64,000 nt of DNA from Clitoria ternatea. Its lineage: Eukaryota; Streptophyta; Magnoliopsida; Fabales; Fabaceae. The stretch spans positions 149,114,501 through 149,178,500 of the forward strand of contig CM075670.1 in the NCBI GenBank assembly GCA_037962975.1, written 5' to 3'. This document shows positions 1-12,800 of this stretch, piece after piece (the first letter of the stretch is position 1; every line of letters begins with the position of its first letter). A model generated the notes under the pieces. The model searched no databases and was not told where the DNA came from. It was given only the letters and a program-made list of their open reading frames with translations. A program made the translations under genes and the position numbers.

Positions 1-1450
1 ATACCACTCATAACCTCATTAAGGTCTTATTCCACAATCATTCATTATGAGGACCTTACTCAATTTCACATCACATGTATATGTTACTACATCCATCCAA
101 GAAAACATACCACATTACATCAATACATACATTATCATCATACAAGATCTCATGCATTTAGAAAATACATCCCTCTCCTACCTCAAGAGAAGTAGACTTC
201 TGGGTTCGATATTCCTGCCTCACAAGTATTATCAAGTCCTACACCAATCAATTATAGGACCACATCAATCATTCATTCAAACACCATTTCAACATATATG
301 TACATATGTGTACACATGATTCTTATCATGTAGAGACTATTTATAGGTTTTGTTCATTTGCCTAATTAGGCTTCGGGAATTCCTTCCCTTAAATCACCAT
401 TCATTATTATCAAGGTAACAACCTAATTAGTTAGGTCTCCACATACATTAATTTCCCACCAACACCTTGGTGAGTTTTTCATTTATGACTTCCAACCAAC
501 ATTATAAATCATCATTAAATGCCACTACCATAACATTAGTAACAGTTCTTTCATCCATAAATGCCAACCCCTTCTCCATTACACATTTTCCCCAAAACTA
601 TAAGTTAGGGTTTTATTAAAAACCTACCAAACATCATAAATACACATGGTTCATCATCTTCCCATCTATATTTTCATGTACCTTCTTTAAGGCTCATAGA
701 AGCCCACATTCATATCACCCTACCTTAGGATATTTAAAGCTTTTCCCAACAACCCATATACAATCAATACTCTCCCAAGCCTTAATAATCCCCATTCTAG
801 AGGTCAAGCACCATTAAAATGAGGGAGAGCTTACCTCAATCAAGAAACGAAAATGGAAGGCAAGGGAGAGAAAGGAAATGACAAAAATGGAGAAGAATGG
901 GAGAAGCTTCAAGCCATAATGTCCTCCTCCAAGCTCAATGGAGATTTTGAAAATGAAGGGAGAAAATGCACAAAACTTTCTCTAGGTTTTAGAGAAGAAG
1001 AAGGTGAAGAGATAAGGGAAATGGGAAGAGAAGAGAGTAAGTGTGTTTTTTTCCCTTGGGAGAAGAAGGTAACGTGAAAAAAATGAGAGACAGGGAAGGG
1101 ATTTTGTTTTAAGTTTTTAACTCTCCATTAAATTCTTCCGTTTTCAAATAAACATGTTCTCTGTTCGGGCTCAATACTTATTCTAAAAATTATTCCGAAT
1201 ACATATTCGGGTTTCCAATAATATTATCTACATCCCTGACCAACAACATCTCAATCAGAGATACTTGGTCTGACACCCATATTTTATTCGGGTTAGTTTT
1301 CTACTTATCCGGTCTCAACCAATCACTAACGGTCCCCAAAAAATCTTAATTTAATCATTCTCAATATTTTAGGGCATAAAATAGTTCACATTCAATTATT
1401 CGATATTTATTTCTTAATTTATTCTCTATTTTAAAATTTGGGATGTTACA
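1..1450 (-). mobile_element. Partial LTR of a Tekay-like gypsy element inserted in RNase H of the Ogre-like element
   Basis: Read on the minus strand, this begins at 1450 with TGTAACATCCCAAATTTTAA and closely resembles the LTR starts at 6576 and 31304. It shares their block about a distinct 'tat-ggg-tgtc-agacc-aag' stretch (1270-1290) and both splice-donor-like motifs (833-837 and 173-193). The far end lies outside the window, so solo LTR and full element cannot be told apart. It breaks the Ogre-like RT/RNase H reading frame at 1451, and the next bases (GATCC) are the likely target duplication. Short ORFs on the plus strand (47-319, 853-1077) look like chance reading frames in LTR sequence. 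Confidence 0.75.
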
Positions 1451-2513
1451 GATCCCATGGACTCGTCTAGCACGGTTAGGTACAAAAGAAGAGGTCTTCC
1501 TAGAGTCGGTGGGACTAGGATAGGTGAGTTTTGTAGGTATTGCTTTATCTTATCAAAAGCTTCTTGACATTCATCATTCCACTGCATTGGTTGATTCTTA
1601 CGCAGTAACTTAAAGATTGGTTTACATGTAGCCGTTAATTGAGATATGAAACGGGCTATGTAATTTAACCTTCCTAAGAACCTACATACTTCTTTTTCCA
1701 TACCAGGAACAGGAATTTCCAATATGACCTTTACTTTATCAGGATCCACTTCGATTCCTTTCTCACTGACAATAAACCCAAGCAACTTTTCAAACTTGGC
1801 CCCAAAAGTGCATTTAGCCAGATTCAACCTGAGTTTGAATTTTCTCAGGTGTTCAAAGAGCTTCTGTAGGTCAATCAAGTGGCCCTCTTTGGATTTGGAT
1901 TTGGCAATAATATCATCCACATAAACCTCTATCTCTTTATTCATCATGTTGTGAAACAGAGTTACCATCGCTCTTTGGTAAGTGGCACCAACATTTTTCA
2001 ACCCAAAAGACATTACTTTGTAACAGAAAGTTCCCCACAAAGTAATGAAAGTAGTTTTTCCATGTCTTTGGGTGCCATCTTGATTTGGTTATACCCAGAA
2101 AATCCATCCATGAATGAGAAAATGGAACGTTGGGCCGTATTATCAACAAGAACATCAATATGTGGTAATGGAAAATCATCCTTTGGGCTAGCTCTATTCA
2201 AATCCCGGTAATCAATACACATTCATACCTTCCCATCCTTCTTCGGGACTGGAACAATGTTGGCCACCCATTCAGGGTATTTAGAGATAGTCAAGAACCC
2301 AGCATCCAACTATTTGGTTATCTCTTCTTGAATTTTCAAGAGCATTTCTGGCTTTATCCTTCTCAACTTCTGCTTTACAGGGACGTAACTGGGTTTCAAT
2401 GGCAACTTGTGTTCAATAATACAATTATCTAATCTCGGCATATCTTGATACGCAAACACATCACTGAATTTGACCAATAATTCTATTAATTCCCTCTTAT
2501 GTTTACTACTCAA
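1451..2513 (-). pseudogene. Ogre-like reverse transcriptase and start of RNase H, broken
   Basis: Three overlapping or adjacent minus-strand frames make up one RT domain. 2513-2310 holds the N-terminal approach, 2222-2013 the CIDYRDLN and FMDGFSGYNQI motifs, and 2040-1451 the catalytic YVDD box followed by the FLGRLNYIARFI stretch. The LYLTVLDESMG stretch typical of the Tat group marks the start of RNase H, just before a Tekay-like LTR cuts the frame. A frameshift near 2030 separates the fingers from the palm, and a gap near 2220-2310 carries another break. Cytoplasmic cDNA synthesis would be its role in an intact element; this copy is inactive. Confidence 0.85.
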
Positions 2514-3830
2514 AGAGGTGTTGATCTTGATTTCTTGTTTGTTTTCTTCACTCCCTAAATTTATGACTTCAACGATTTCTAGATGGGGAGAAATTTATTT
2601 AGCTTCCTGATCTAGCAGCCTTAGTAATTCAAGGGAAGGTTCATTGGACTCTTCGTCCTCCTCACTTGTTGGATCAAAATCATGATGGGAGAAAACAATT
2701 TTATTATTTTGGGATTCAATTTCAGATCTGTAATTTATTTAATATAAAAAGGAAAAAATAAGGAAAATAACAATTGAACTTAATATTCATTTATTTGAAA
2801 TGATAAAGGAAACATGCTTTTTCCATTATCGAAAATTCATCATAAGGCTTTAGGCATGGCCAAAGGATTCAAACAGAAACCTACAAAGTGAACAATTACT
2901 TTGAAGTGAAATTTATGATCTTTGGAAACTCAACGGCTTCCCAATTACACAGTACACTATCTGAAGAATAAAGGTAAATCAAGTCCTCTTCACCTTTGGA
3001 ATCATCATCGACGATCGCTACTTGGTCTGGAGATGTCAAGCCTACACTCCTGAAGCTTTGTTAAAGGTCACAGATAGGGTTCCTTGCAGTTAGGGGTTCT
3101 CGATTTTCTAGCTGTGCTAGTCGTTTTTCTCTTTTATCTATGAAGACCTTCACTTTTTCCATTAGCGATGGCTGATATCCTAGCCCAAAGCCATTCTTGT
3201 TCTCCTTAACCCATAACGGTTCTACTCCTCCATCAAGCATCTTCCCAAGCTCTTTCCCTGTCTGGAATCTAGATTTCATTATTACTTTAGCCACCATCAT
3301 AGAAGCTGTGGAAGGATGAGCTAGTTGTAACCCTTCACTCACATAAGTGGTATGAGCAATTTCCAATGATTGGAAGGAAATCTCAAGACTCTCTTCGGCC
3401 GCTTCTATGTATGGAGTTGATATAGGCTTGCTAATGAGGAAATTTCCCTCACCAGATACAATAATTAGCTTGTTGTCTACTACAAATTTTAGCTTTTGAT
3501 GGAGAGTAGATGGAACCACACTGGTAGAATGTATCTAAGGCCACCCCAATAGGCAGCTATATGAAGGATTGATATCCATTACTTGAAATAAGACGTTGAA
3601 GGTGCACGGGCTTACTTGGATGGGGATCTCAATATCTCTAATGACCTCTCTTCGAGTGCTGTCGAAAGCTCTTACTACCATTAAGCTTGGCTTTAAATGT
3701 GTCGCATCAAAAGGTAGTTGATTTAAAGTGGACTTTGGCAAGATATTTAGAGAGGAGCCATTGTCAACTAGGACCTTGGCTAAGATATGATCCTAACATT
3801 TTACAGAGATGTGTAATGCCCTGTTATGAC
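2300..3830 (-). repeat. Internal tandem duplication, downstream unit (partner 3833-4560 plus 35249-36050)
   Basis: The segment running from the protease to the RT start is present twice in direct order on the minus strand. The upstream unit is split by the level 1 insertion (36050-35249, then 4560-3833). Both units are about 1.53 kb. Matching landmarks include the purine-rich AAGGAAAAATAAGGAA stretch (2745-2765 and 4285-4305), the G-patch-like linker, and FKVNQ-type RT approach sequences. The units differ at many positions. Confidence 0.75.
3061..3830 (-). pseudogene. Ogre-like protease and G-patch-like linker, second tandem copy
   Basis: Minus-strand frames at 3741-3535 and 3519-3061. The LVDNGSSLNI protease active-site stretch lies just upstream, around 3790-3745, followed by PKSTLNQLPF. 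The second frame contains a glycine-rich segment (GKELGKML to GFGLGYQP) like the G-patch-type linker found between protease and RT in many plant gypsy elements. It is clearly homologous, but not identical, to 36050-35323. This is the downstream unit of an internal tandem duplication; its upstream edge is the junction near 3830. Confidence 0.8.
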
Positions 3831-3834
3831 CACT

Positions 3835-4170
3835 TGGATTTGGATTTGTAGCTTATCTCTTCTTTAATTTTTAAGAGCATTTCTAGTTTCATCTTTCTCA
3901 ACTTTTGCTTTATAGGGATGCAACCGGGTTTCAATGGTAACTTGTGTTTAACGATGTGGTTATCTAATCTCGACATATCCTGATACGACCAAGCAAATAC
4001 ATTACTAAATTTGATCAACAATTCTATTAATTCCCTCCTATGTTCACTACTCAGGGAAGTACCGATCCTGAGTTTCTTTTTGTTTTCCTCGCATCCCAAA
4101 TTTATGATCTCGACGGCTTCTTGATGAGGGGAAATTTCTTTAGCCTCTTGGTCTAACAATCTTTACAATT
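3835..4170 (-). pseudogene. Ogre-like RT N-terminal region, first tandem copy, truncated
   Basis: A minus-strand frame from 4159 gives the acidic linker and the start of RT (FSNVFAWSYQDM, then LPLKPGCIPIKQKLRKMK). The same segment recurs at 2513-2310. The frame ends abruptly near 3833, where sequence jumps into a second protease copy instead of the RT palm. 4171-4560 is linker and non-coding sequence, duplicated at 2600-3060. It ends at the CCACT target site of the level 1 insertion. Confidence 0.8.
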
Positions 4171-4560
4171 CAGAGGGAGGGTTCATCGGACTATTTATCA
4201 TCTTCACTTATTGGATCAGAATCGTGATATAAAAGTGGAATTTTATTATTTTGGGATTCAATTTCAGTTCTGCATTTTATTTAATGTAAAAGGAAAAATA
4301 AGGAAGAAGATAATTGAATTTAATGTGCATTTATTTGAAATGTCAAAGGAAACATGTTTTTGCCCTTATTGAAAATTTTTCCTAAGGCTTTAGGCATGGC
4401 CAAAGGATCCAAACAAAACACGCAAAATGAACAATTACTTTCAAATGGAATTTAGAATCTCAAGAAACTCAATAGGTTCCCAATTACATAACACGTATCA
4501 GAAGAACATGGACAAACTAAGCCATCCTCTCCCTTGGAATCCTCATTGATAGCTGCCACT

Positions 4561-6575
4561 TATAACACCCTAAATTTTAAAATAAAGGATTAATCAAGGA
4601 AATAATTATTAAAGAGTTGTATGTGGATTATTTAATGTTCCAAAATATTGAAAGTAATTAAATTAAGATTTTTGGGGACTACTCATAATTTATTGGAACC
4701 GAATAGGTTGAAATTAAGCCCGACTAAAATATGGGTGCCAGACCAAGTATCTCCGATTGAGATGATATTGGTCAGGGTGGTTGAGAATATTATTGGGAGT
4801 CTGAATGTGTATTTGGAATAATTTTTAGATAAAGTATTACAGAGATCCTGTTTGTCATAAAATGGTGAAATTTTAATGAGAAGCCAAACATTAAAACATA
4901 AACTCTCTTTTTCTCTCTCCAATTCACGTTGGCTCTCTATCTCCTTTGGCAAACACATTTCATCTCTTCTACATCTTCTTTATCTCTTCATCTTCTTCTT
5001 CCAAAAACCTAAGTAAGAGGTGTGACCCATTCTTCCCTCATTTTCATTTTGAGTGGAGAGCTTGAAGAAGGCTTGGAGATTGAAGTTCCCTCTCTCTTCT
5101 TCTTCTTATTTTTATGTAGCACTCCCTCTCTCTTGAAGGTTTTATTGAGGTAAGATTCTTACAACTTCTCAAGAGTATGAACCTTTAGTTATGAGTTTTT
5201 GGTGTTAAGAGAGCATTTAATGTATGTGGGTTGTTAGGAGAAGCTTTAAATGTGGAAACCCTAGAGTGGGTTGTCATAAATGCAAACTTTAATGGTAATA
5301 AATGAGGAAGATGAACTTATTGTTGGAAGGAGATAAGGATTAATGATGCATTTATGAGTGTGGTTGAGTTTGGTGAAAACCCTAACTTTAAGATTTGGGG
5401 AAAATGAAAAATGTAGTTTGGGTAATGTATTGGAGGGCAAATACAAGCCATTGAGAATATGGATAGTGATACATAAGGTGTTGTGAATGTTGGGGGTTTA
5501 AAGTTTGTTTTGTAACCTTAAACATAATGAATGAGACTTGATGGGAAGGAATTCCCAAATCCTAATAAATGAAGGAAAATGATGACTATGACATGTTTTA
5601 TACATGTTATGAAATTGTAGATATGATTATGATTAAATAGAATTGGATTTGTGTCTTGAATAGTTGATTTATTGGGATTTTACAAGTATATTAATATAGG
5701 ACCCATTCCAAACGACGAGGCGGGTACATCATATCAATCAGAATTCTTCTCTTGAGGTAGGAGAGGAGTCTTTATGTTCTAAATGCATGAATTGAATAGT
5801 ATTTGATTGTCGTATGTGACAATATGCATGTTTACCTTGCTTGTAATGTTATGAAGGATTGTAATATTGTGTATGATGTTAGTGATATGTTTTGGCAACA
5901 TGCATTGATGCATTTATAATAATTATGGTGTGTTATGTGGTGGTGTGGATTGTTTGACTATGTGGTGTCTTAAATATGATGTTATACTTATGTCCACCAT
6001 GAATGTGGAATGAATATTATTGATGAATTGTGAGAATGGTGTGAACGAATAGTATACCTTGATTGATGGTGAAAGATTGATGTTGTTGTGTTTGATGATG
6101 GAATTGAATTATGTTTATTAGAATTATTGAGTATGCCATACAAAAATTTAAACTAACGGTAATAACCAACGATAATAAATCCACTAAGAGCCTTGTGGTG
6201 ATGTTGGTGATGATGATGATGATTGATGAGTGGCATGAATAGGATGCATAGAGTGAGAAATGCATATGATTGGCATTTGCATCCATAGCATACTGCATAG
6301 CCACCGATGTTGGAATGTTAGGGAAGTTGAATATGTGTTACCGTAGTCATGGTGAAAATGACCAGGTGTTGCAAATGGGCAATGCAGTTTGGTACCAGTA
6401 AAAAATTGGTGAAATGCATGTAATTTGATGATATGTGTACACATTTTACTACTACAGTTGGGGTATGGTTGGATGATTATACTTGAATCCCACAATCGGT
6501 GTTTTTATTCCCACAGTCAGATCTGCAATTGTTGAAACACTCTGTTATGCATATACATTAGCTTAAGAGCATTTG
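4561..6575 (+). repeat. Level 1 5' LTR, first part
   Basis: Starts TATAACACCC (a one-base change from TGTAACACCC) and matches 31304-33570 throughout. A CT-rich leader at 4900-5000 is followed by a splice-donor-like GAG/GTAAG at 5147-5154 and a second, GAG/GTAGG, at 5754-5761. Near 6323 it lacks about 230 bp that the 3' LTR has at roughly 33102-33327. The LTR continues at 24721 after the level 2 solo LTR. Confidence 0.85.
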
Positions 6576-6929
6576 TGTAACACCCTAAATTTTAAAATAA
6601 AGGATTAAGTAGGGAGATAAATGTTAAATAATTATATTTGGGTTATTTAATTTTCCAAAATATTGGGAATAAATAAATTAAGATTTTTGGGAATTGTTTA
6701 TGATTTATTGGAACCAGATAGGTTGAAAATAAGCCCGGTTAAAATATGGGTGTCGGACAAAGTATCTCCGATTGGGATGATATTGGTCAGGGCTGTTAAG
6801 GATATTATTGGGAATTCAAATATGTATTCAGAATAATTTTTGGATAAGGTATTGAGCCCAAACAATGATCCTGTTTATCATAAAACGATGAAAATTTAAT
6901 GGGGAATTAAAAATAAAGCTAAATGGCCC

Positions 6930-8625
6930 TGACGTCGGCTGTCGTGGCCCCGTCAAATTAGTACATTAAAATTAATTAACGTAGTACTAGGGTGTCAACC
7001 TAGGTCGTTCTCTCAAGGATCAACACAAAAATTTAGGAAAAATCAAGTCTTAAACTAATTTTTAACAATTAAAAATAAAAACTCAACAACTAAAAATTTT
7101 TATAAACATAAGTTCAACTAACATACAATTGGGGGGGTTTTGATTTATTTTTGTTGTCACAATTAAAATTAAAACAAGGTAAATAAAGGATTTAAAACAA
7201 TAAATAACAAGCGATTGATTTTCTTGGAGTATTGTAAATAAATTTATCCTTGGTTCACTAAAAATAATTTGTATACTTATTAATGTTAATTTCTTAGCTC
7301 AAATTGAATTGATCAACTAAGCGTCTTTTTCAATTCACAATTCCTTTACTTTCATTTAAAAATGAATATTTTAATCAAGCATCCTAATTAAGCAAAAGGA
7401 GTCAAGATCGTAAAATCTAGGAATTATTGAGCATACATAAGAACATCGCCTATATACATAATCTATTCTCAAATTATGGAATTAAGCAAACCATAATTAT
7501 TAAAAGTGATTATGAAAATATTCATTAAGCATGCATATTTCCTTAATCCATTCTAATTTAAAACCTTATTTTATTCCATTTGAATAATTAAACCGATTGA
7601 GCATACAAATTTAATTAAACAAAATGGAATTAAATAAGTAGAGAAAGATTATGAAGAAATAACAATAATAAAAGCATACTATATTAAAATTAATGACCTC
7701 AAAATTACATTACAACATTCTCCAAGAAAATTAATCTAGGGGTTTTAGCCCTCCATAATTACAACTACAAACAATGAAACTAACCCGGAAATGAAGAACT
7801 TGCTGGAAAAATTCCAACGGAGAAGAGAAGAGGAAGAACGTATGAAGGAGGAATTGATGTCTTCTGATGAAGAATGAATGGTTTTGCCCCTTGCCTTGCT
7901 TCCTATTTATAGGAGCTCAAAAGCAACGCTTATGCCTTAATTAATTTGTAATGGAATGTGCACTCTTAATTTACAATTCAATGGTGCTCCATTATCATGC
8001 TTCAGTGCTCCATTATCAGCTTCAGTGTTGTTTCCACTTTGATAATGCGTTATCTGATGTTTCCACTGATGAATCTGTGCCTGAATCGATTCATCTAGGC
8101 AATTTTTGGGCAATTTTACACATAGGAATCGATTCCTCAGGGGTGGGAATCGATTCCCAAGCACATGAATCGATTCATGCTTGTTTGAATCGATTCCCAG
8201 GCCTTTAAAATGCATATGAATCGATTCACATGGGTGGGGAATCGATTCCTAGCTGTATGAATCGATTCCCAGGGTGCTTGAATCGATTCCTTGCTGTTCT
8301 TTTGTGTGGGAATCGATTCCCACATTGGTGAATCGATTCCCAGACCTGTTCTGGTGCTTTTCTCGCATTTTTGACCATTTCTTGAGTCGTGGCTTCTTTC
8401 GTTTGACCTGTGGTAATTATTTTTTTAATTACAGGCTTAATCACACACTACAAAACAAGAGAAAACTAACTTTTATTAAAAATTTATCCTTAATTCATTT
8501 TAAAATTAAATATTAAATAAAACTCAAATGATGAAAATGTGTTAAAGTGCAGTATATTACACACTAAGTGATGGCAAATTATACACATTTAAATTGAGGA
8601 ATTAAGGATAAATCATGCATCATCA
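6930..8625 (-). repeat. Level 3 LTR, left copy (3' LTR of the minus-strand element)
   Basis: On the plus strand it reads TGACGTCGGC to GCATCATCA; these ends are complementary (TGA...TCA). A minus-strand TATAAATA box lies at 7911-7904, and 11 GAATCGATTC palindromes lie upstream of it (8083-8340). The ORFs at 7937-8516 only read through the palindromes. Confidence 0.9.
8083..8340. repeat. Cluster of 11 GAATCGATTC palindromes in the level 3 LTR (left)
   Basis: Eleven exact copies of GAATCGATTC occur in 258 bp, several extended to GGGAATCGATTCCC. Spacing varies from about 17 to 40 bp, unlike a simple tandem repeat. On the element's own strand the cluster ends 180 bp before the TATA box. Confidence 0.95.
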
Positions 8626-9935
8626 AATACTCCCACACTTATTCTTTTGCACTCCCGGGCAAAATCAAAATAAAAACAAGTATTTCAATTTATTGAAAAC
8701 ATTAAGTTGAAAATAACACACAGATTTGGCATGAAATTTTAAGAATATACAGAGAAACAAGAGTTATTTAACATGCAAGATTTAGAGCATCAAGATATAT
8801 ATAAAGATCATTCAAACAGTTAGGCATGTGAAAATTAAATTAAACTGAAAAGAAGATCATAAGTGATAGAACCTCACAAGACATACTCTCAACTCTCAAG
8901 TGTTTAAGGTTTGTGTATACACTCGAAACAATTCCTGAAAATCAAGCAGTCTAAAAATTTGGCAAGTTTCTCAATTCCACAATCAACACAAATGCATGTA
9001 TAGATCAACAGGGCTTTCACAGGGTTGAAATGTGGCCAAGGTTAAAATGGATGAAATATATATATTTATATATATACCAAAAAGAATGATGAAGCAATTA
9101 ATTTTTCTGGCAAACAGTGAAGGTAAAACATTTATTGTATGGTATTTGGTAAATTTTTTTTTTATTTTTTTTTTATGAGATTGCATAACACTTGGAACAA
9201 GAGTTGCAATTCCTTTTTGCACACCCCCACACTTATTTGAATGCCTGTTTTGACTTGATTCCAAAGCTTCAATATATTTCTTAAGGTAGGTATATTTTTG
9301 GTTCTTCATCCATGGCTTATTTGAGCTGCAACAAGGAAACAGTTAAATAGGCTCAAAATGGCTAGCAAGAGATAATTTATTCATGGTAGGCTTATCTGGC
9401 TTAGTGGCTCAATTGAACAAAATGCCTGTATCAAAATACATTCATATGAGTTTCAAGTATCATCAAGAAACAAGACAAAAATTAAGATGTAAGCTTTCAG
9501 GAATTAATCACACATGAAAGGATTAAGATGGTTTAAAGTGATCCATCAAATTTTAAGGCTCAAAAATCTCACAAGGTATAATTCTATCATATATGATCAT
9601 CTATCAATTATCATGTCATTCTCATCATACCAAAATTGCTTGAGTTCAAATTATAACATATCATTAAGCTCATATCAGACATGAAAGAATTTACTTGTTA
9701 CTCATGCATATCTTAAAATTCCAATAAAACATGCCTTTTTAAAACAAAAACACACACAAAATCTTTTATTTTTAATATTTTTTTTTTAATATCACACAAA
9801 ATTTAATCAAACAATAACACACACACGAATGATCCCACCCCCACACTTAAATCATACATTGTCCTCAATGTAAGACAGAGCATACAAAATAGACAATATA
9901 ATGAAAAAGTAAAGAGATGGGTAAGAAAAACTCCC
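8626..9935 (-). other. Level 3 non-coding tail and polypurine tract
   Basis: On the minus strand, AAGTGTGGGAGTATT (8640-8626) abuts the 3' LTR and is the likely polypurine tract. The remaining 1.3 kb between it and the pol stop codon holds AT-rich sequence and homopolymer runs (9155-9175, 9775-9790). No env-like ORF of the kind some Athila elements carry is visible. Confidence 0.7.
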
Positions 9936-12310
9936 TCAAGGGGGATCAAGAAGTGGTTCCCCCAAAGCATGTTCCTCCATTGTAACATCCACAAGTGAAG
10001 GATTTTCATGAAATGGCTTCAAACGTTGTCCATTAACCTTGAAGCTTTTGTTGGAGTTTTCACTTTTTATTTCCACAGCTCCATGGGGAAATACATTTGT
10101 AACAATGAAAGGTCCTTCCCATTTGGAGCACAATTTTCCGGCCATCAGTTTCAACCGGGAATTAAACAGTAGCACTTTCTGTCCAGCAGTAAAATCCTTT
10201 CTAGCTATTGAGCTATCATGGAATTTCTTTGTTTTCTCCTTATAGAACCTTGAGTTCTCATAAGCTGCCAAACGGATCTCATCAAGCTCATTCAGTTGTA
10301 ATTTTCTTTCCTCACCTGCTTGATCAAGTGCTAAGTTACAAGCTTTTACAGCCCAATAAGCACGATGCTCAATCTCCACTGGAAGATGACATGCTTTACC
10401 AAAAACAATTCTATAGGGAGACATTCTTATAGGTGCCTTAAAAGCTGTTCTATGTGCCCAAAGAGCATCATCCAATTTCCTGCTCCAATCCTTTTTGTTA
10501 GGCTGTACTATCTTCTCCAGGATTCTTTTGATTTCTCTATTAGAGACTTCTGCTTGTCCATTGGTTTGGGGGTGATATGGAGTAGAGACTCTATGAACAA
10601 CCCCATACTTCCTGAGCATAGCTTGCATGGTCCTGTTGCAGAAATGTGTTCCTTGATCACTAATGATTGCTCTCGGGATGCCAAACCTGCAAAGAATTTG
10701 AGATCTAACAAAATCCACAACAACTCGAGCATCATTAGTTCTGGTGGCTTTAGCTTCCACCCATTTAGAAACATAATCAACAGCCAATAAAATGTAAGTA
10801 AAACCAAAGGATAGAGGAAATGGACCCATAAAATCAATGCCCCAAACATCAAATACTTCACAAAACAACATTGGTTGCTGAGGCATCTGTTGTCTCCATG
10901 TGGTAGCATTACTAGATCTTTGGCGTTTCTCACAGGTGTTACAAACTCTCCATGCATCCTTAAAAATTGTGGGCCAATACAAACCTGAATCCAACACTTT
11001 TCTTGCTGTTCTTTGTGGACCAAAATGTCCACCAACTGGTGAAGCATGGCAGAATCGAAGAACTGATTCTATTTCATGATCGGGAATGCATCTTTGAATC
11101 ACCTGATCATTACACAATTTCCACAAATACGGGTCATCCCAAATATAATACTTTGCATCACTTTTTAATTTTGAAATTTGGTTTCTGGATGCACATGGTG
11201 GAAAAACAGAAGCAACAAGATAATTTACAATGTTAGCAAACCAAGGTGAATCAAAAGAGTTAGAAATACTCATGAGGTGTTCATCGGGAAAATGGTCCCG
11301 AATAGGTGCCGAATCAGGAGCATTCTCAATTCTGCTTAAATGGTCTGCCACAAGATTTTGTGTTCCACTTCTATCACGAATTTCCAAGTCAAACTCTTGG
11401 AGCAAAAGCATCCAACGAATCAATCTTGGCTTGGACTCACCTTTCTTCAACAAGTACTTCAGAGCTGCATGGTCAGTAAAGACAACTACTCAAGAACCGA
11501 GTAGGTAAGATCTAAACTTATCTAATGCAAAAACAATGGCCAAGAGCTCTTTCTCAGTGGTAGTGTAATTTACCTGAGCAGCATCTAAAGTTTTAGATGC
11601 ATAGTAGATGACCCTAGGCTGCTTGTCAATCTTTTGACCAAGGACGGCTCCCAATGCATAATTAGAGGCATCACACATCAACTCAAATGGAGCTGTCCAA
11701 ACAGGTGCTTGGATTATTGGGGTAGTGGTCAATGCTTGCTTGAGGCAATTAAAAGCCTCCTTACACTTTTCATCAAATTCAAATGCCACATCCTTTTGAA
11801 GCAGACTGGATAGTGGCCTAGCCTTCTTGCTGAAATCTTTTATGAATCTTCTGTAGAATCCTGCATGGCCAAGAAAAGAATGAACCTCTCGAACACAAGA
11901 GGGGTAAGGCAAATGTGATATAACTTCTACCTTGGCAGGATCTACCTCAATTCCTTTTTCAGAGATTACATGCCCTAAAACTATTCCTTGTTTTACCATA
12001 AAATGACATTTTTCATAGTTCAAAACAAGGTTAGTTTCAATACATCTGTTTAAAACTTTATCAAGACTATCAAGGCATGCATTAAATGAAGATCCATAGA
12101 CAGTAAAATCATCCATAAACACCTCTATGCAATTTTCAATGAAATCATGAAAAATACTTATCATGCATCTTTGAAAAGTTCCGGGAGCATTGCATAGGCC
12201 AAATGGCATTCTCCTATAAGCAAATGTGCCAAAGGGACAGGTGAATGTGGTCTTATCTTGATCCTCAGGTGCAATGTGAATCTGAAAATATCCAGAGAAT
12301 CCATCAAGAA
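9936..12310 (-). pseudogene. Level 3 Athila-like pol: RT, RNase H, integrase; one stop, N-terminus lost
   Basis: On the minus strand the sequence enters RT at FLDGFSGYFQIHIAPEDQ (about 12309), with the catalytic FMDD near 12110. RNase H continues through KTLDAAQVNYTTTEKELLA. A single TGA at 11492-11490 interrupts the frame; it then continues through FTDHAALKYL and DHLSRIE into integrase. Integrase shows an H-C zinc finger (GGHFGPQRTARK to CNTCEKRQ) and intact D, D and E residues in GIDFMGPFP, ISDQGTHF and NGQAEVSNREIK. Gag-proximal pol and the first third of RT are missing, replaced by the antisense copia. Apart from the stop, the frame is well preserved, in line with the young LTRs. Confidence 0.9.
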
Positions 12311-12709
12311 AATGAGAGCTTAAAAGAAGAACTAGAGAAAGTTCAAACATGCTCTAAGGATAAACCATGTGATTTTGCAAAAAGGTACATTGTATTAGAA
12401 ACCAAGGTTGAAGACCTAAATAGGACACTAGAGAAATTCACAAATGGAAGAGATAATTTGAATATCCTACTTGGGCAACAAAAATGCATGTTTAGTAAAA
12501 CCGGTTTAGGATATGACCAAGAACATAGTAACCATAAAATGGAGAAACACTATGAAAGTTTCTTTGCACCACCAAGCAAATCCTCCTCACCGTTCATGAA
12601 ATGCAATCATTGTGGTTCCAAAGGACATAGTGCTTATAAGTGTAGTGTTAGGAAACTAGGACCAAAAGTCTTAAGAAAGGTGTGGGTCCCCAAAGGAACA
12701 TTCCCATAA
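12310..12709 (+). pseudogene. Copia gag C-terminal fragment
   Basis: An open frame starting at 12245 reads from antisense Athila RT into copia gag at about 12310. The copia part has a charged coiled-coil-like stretch (NESLKEELEKVQ) and a CCHC knuckle, CNHCGSKGHSAYKC, at 12603-12644. The conserved KVWVPKGTFP tail follows. It stops at TAA 12707-12709; another stop (12758) and a one-base frame change near 12786 separate it from pol. Confidence 0.85.
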
Positions 12710-12800
12710 TCTAACCTAAAAGGACCCAACATAAAATGGGTACCTAGTTCTCTAAAATGATTTTGTTTTGTAGGTATGCTTCAAGGCAAGCAACACCCAT

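Noticed and set aside
8083..8340. Palindrome clusters as a CRISPR array
   Set aside because: Repeats are only 10 bp, spacing is uneven, the setting is plant LTR DNA and no cas genes exist. The same holds for 15969-16276, 18327-18730 and 25591-26058.
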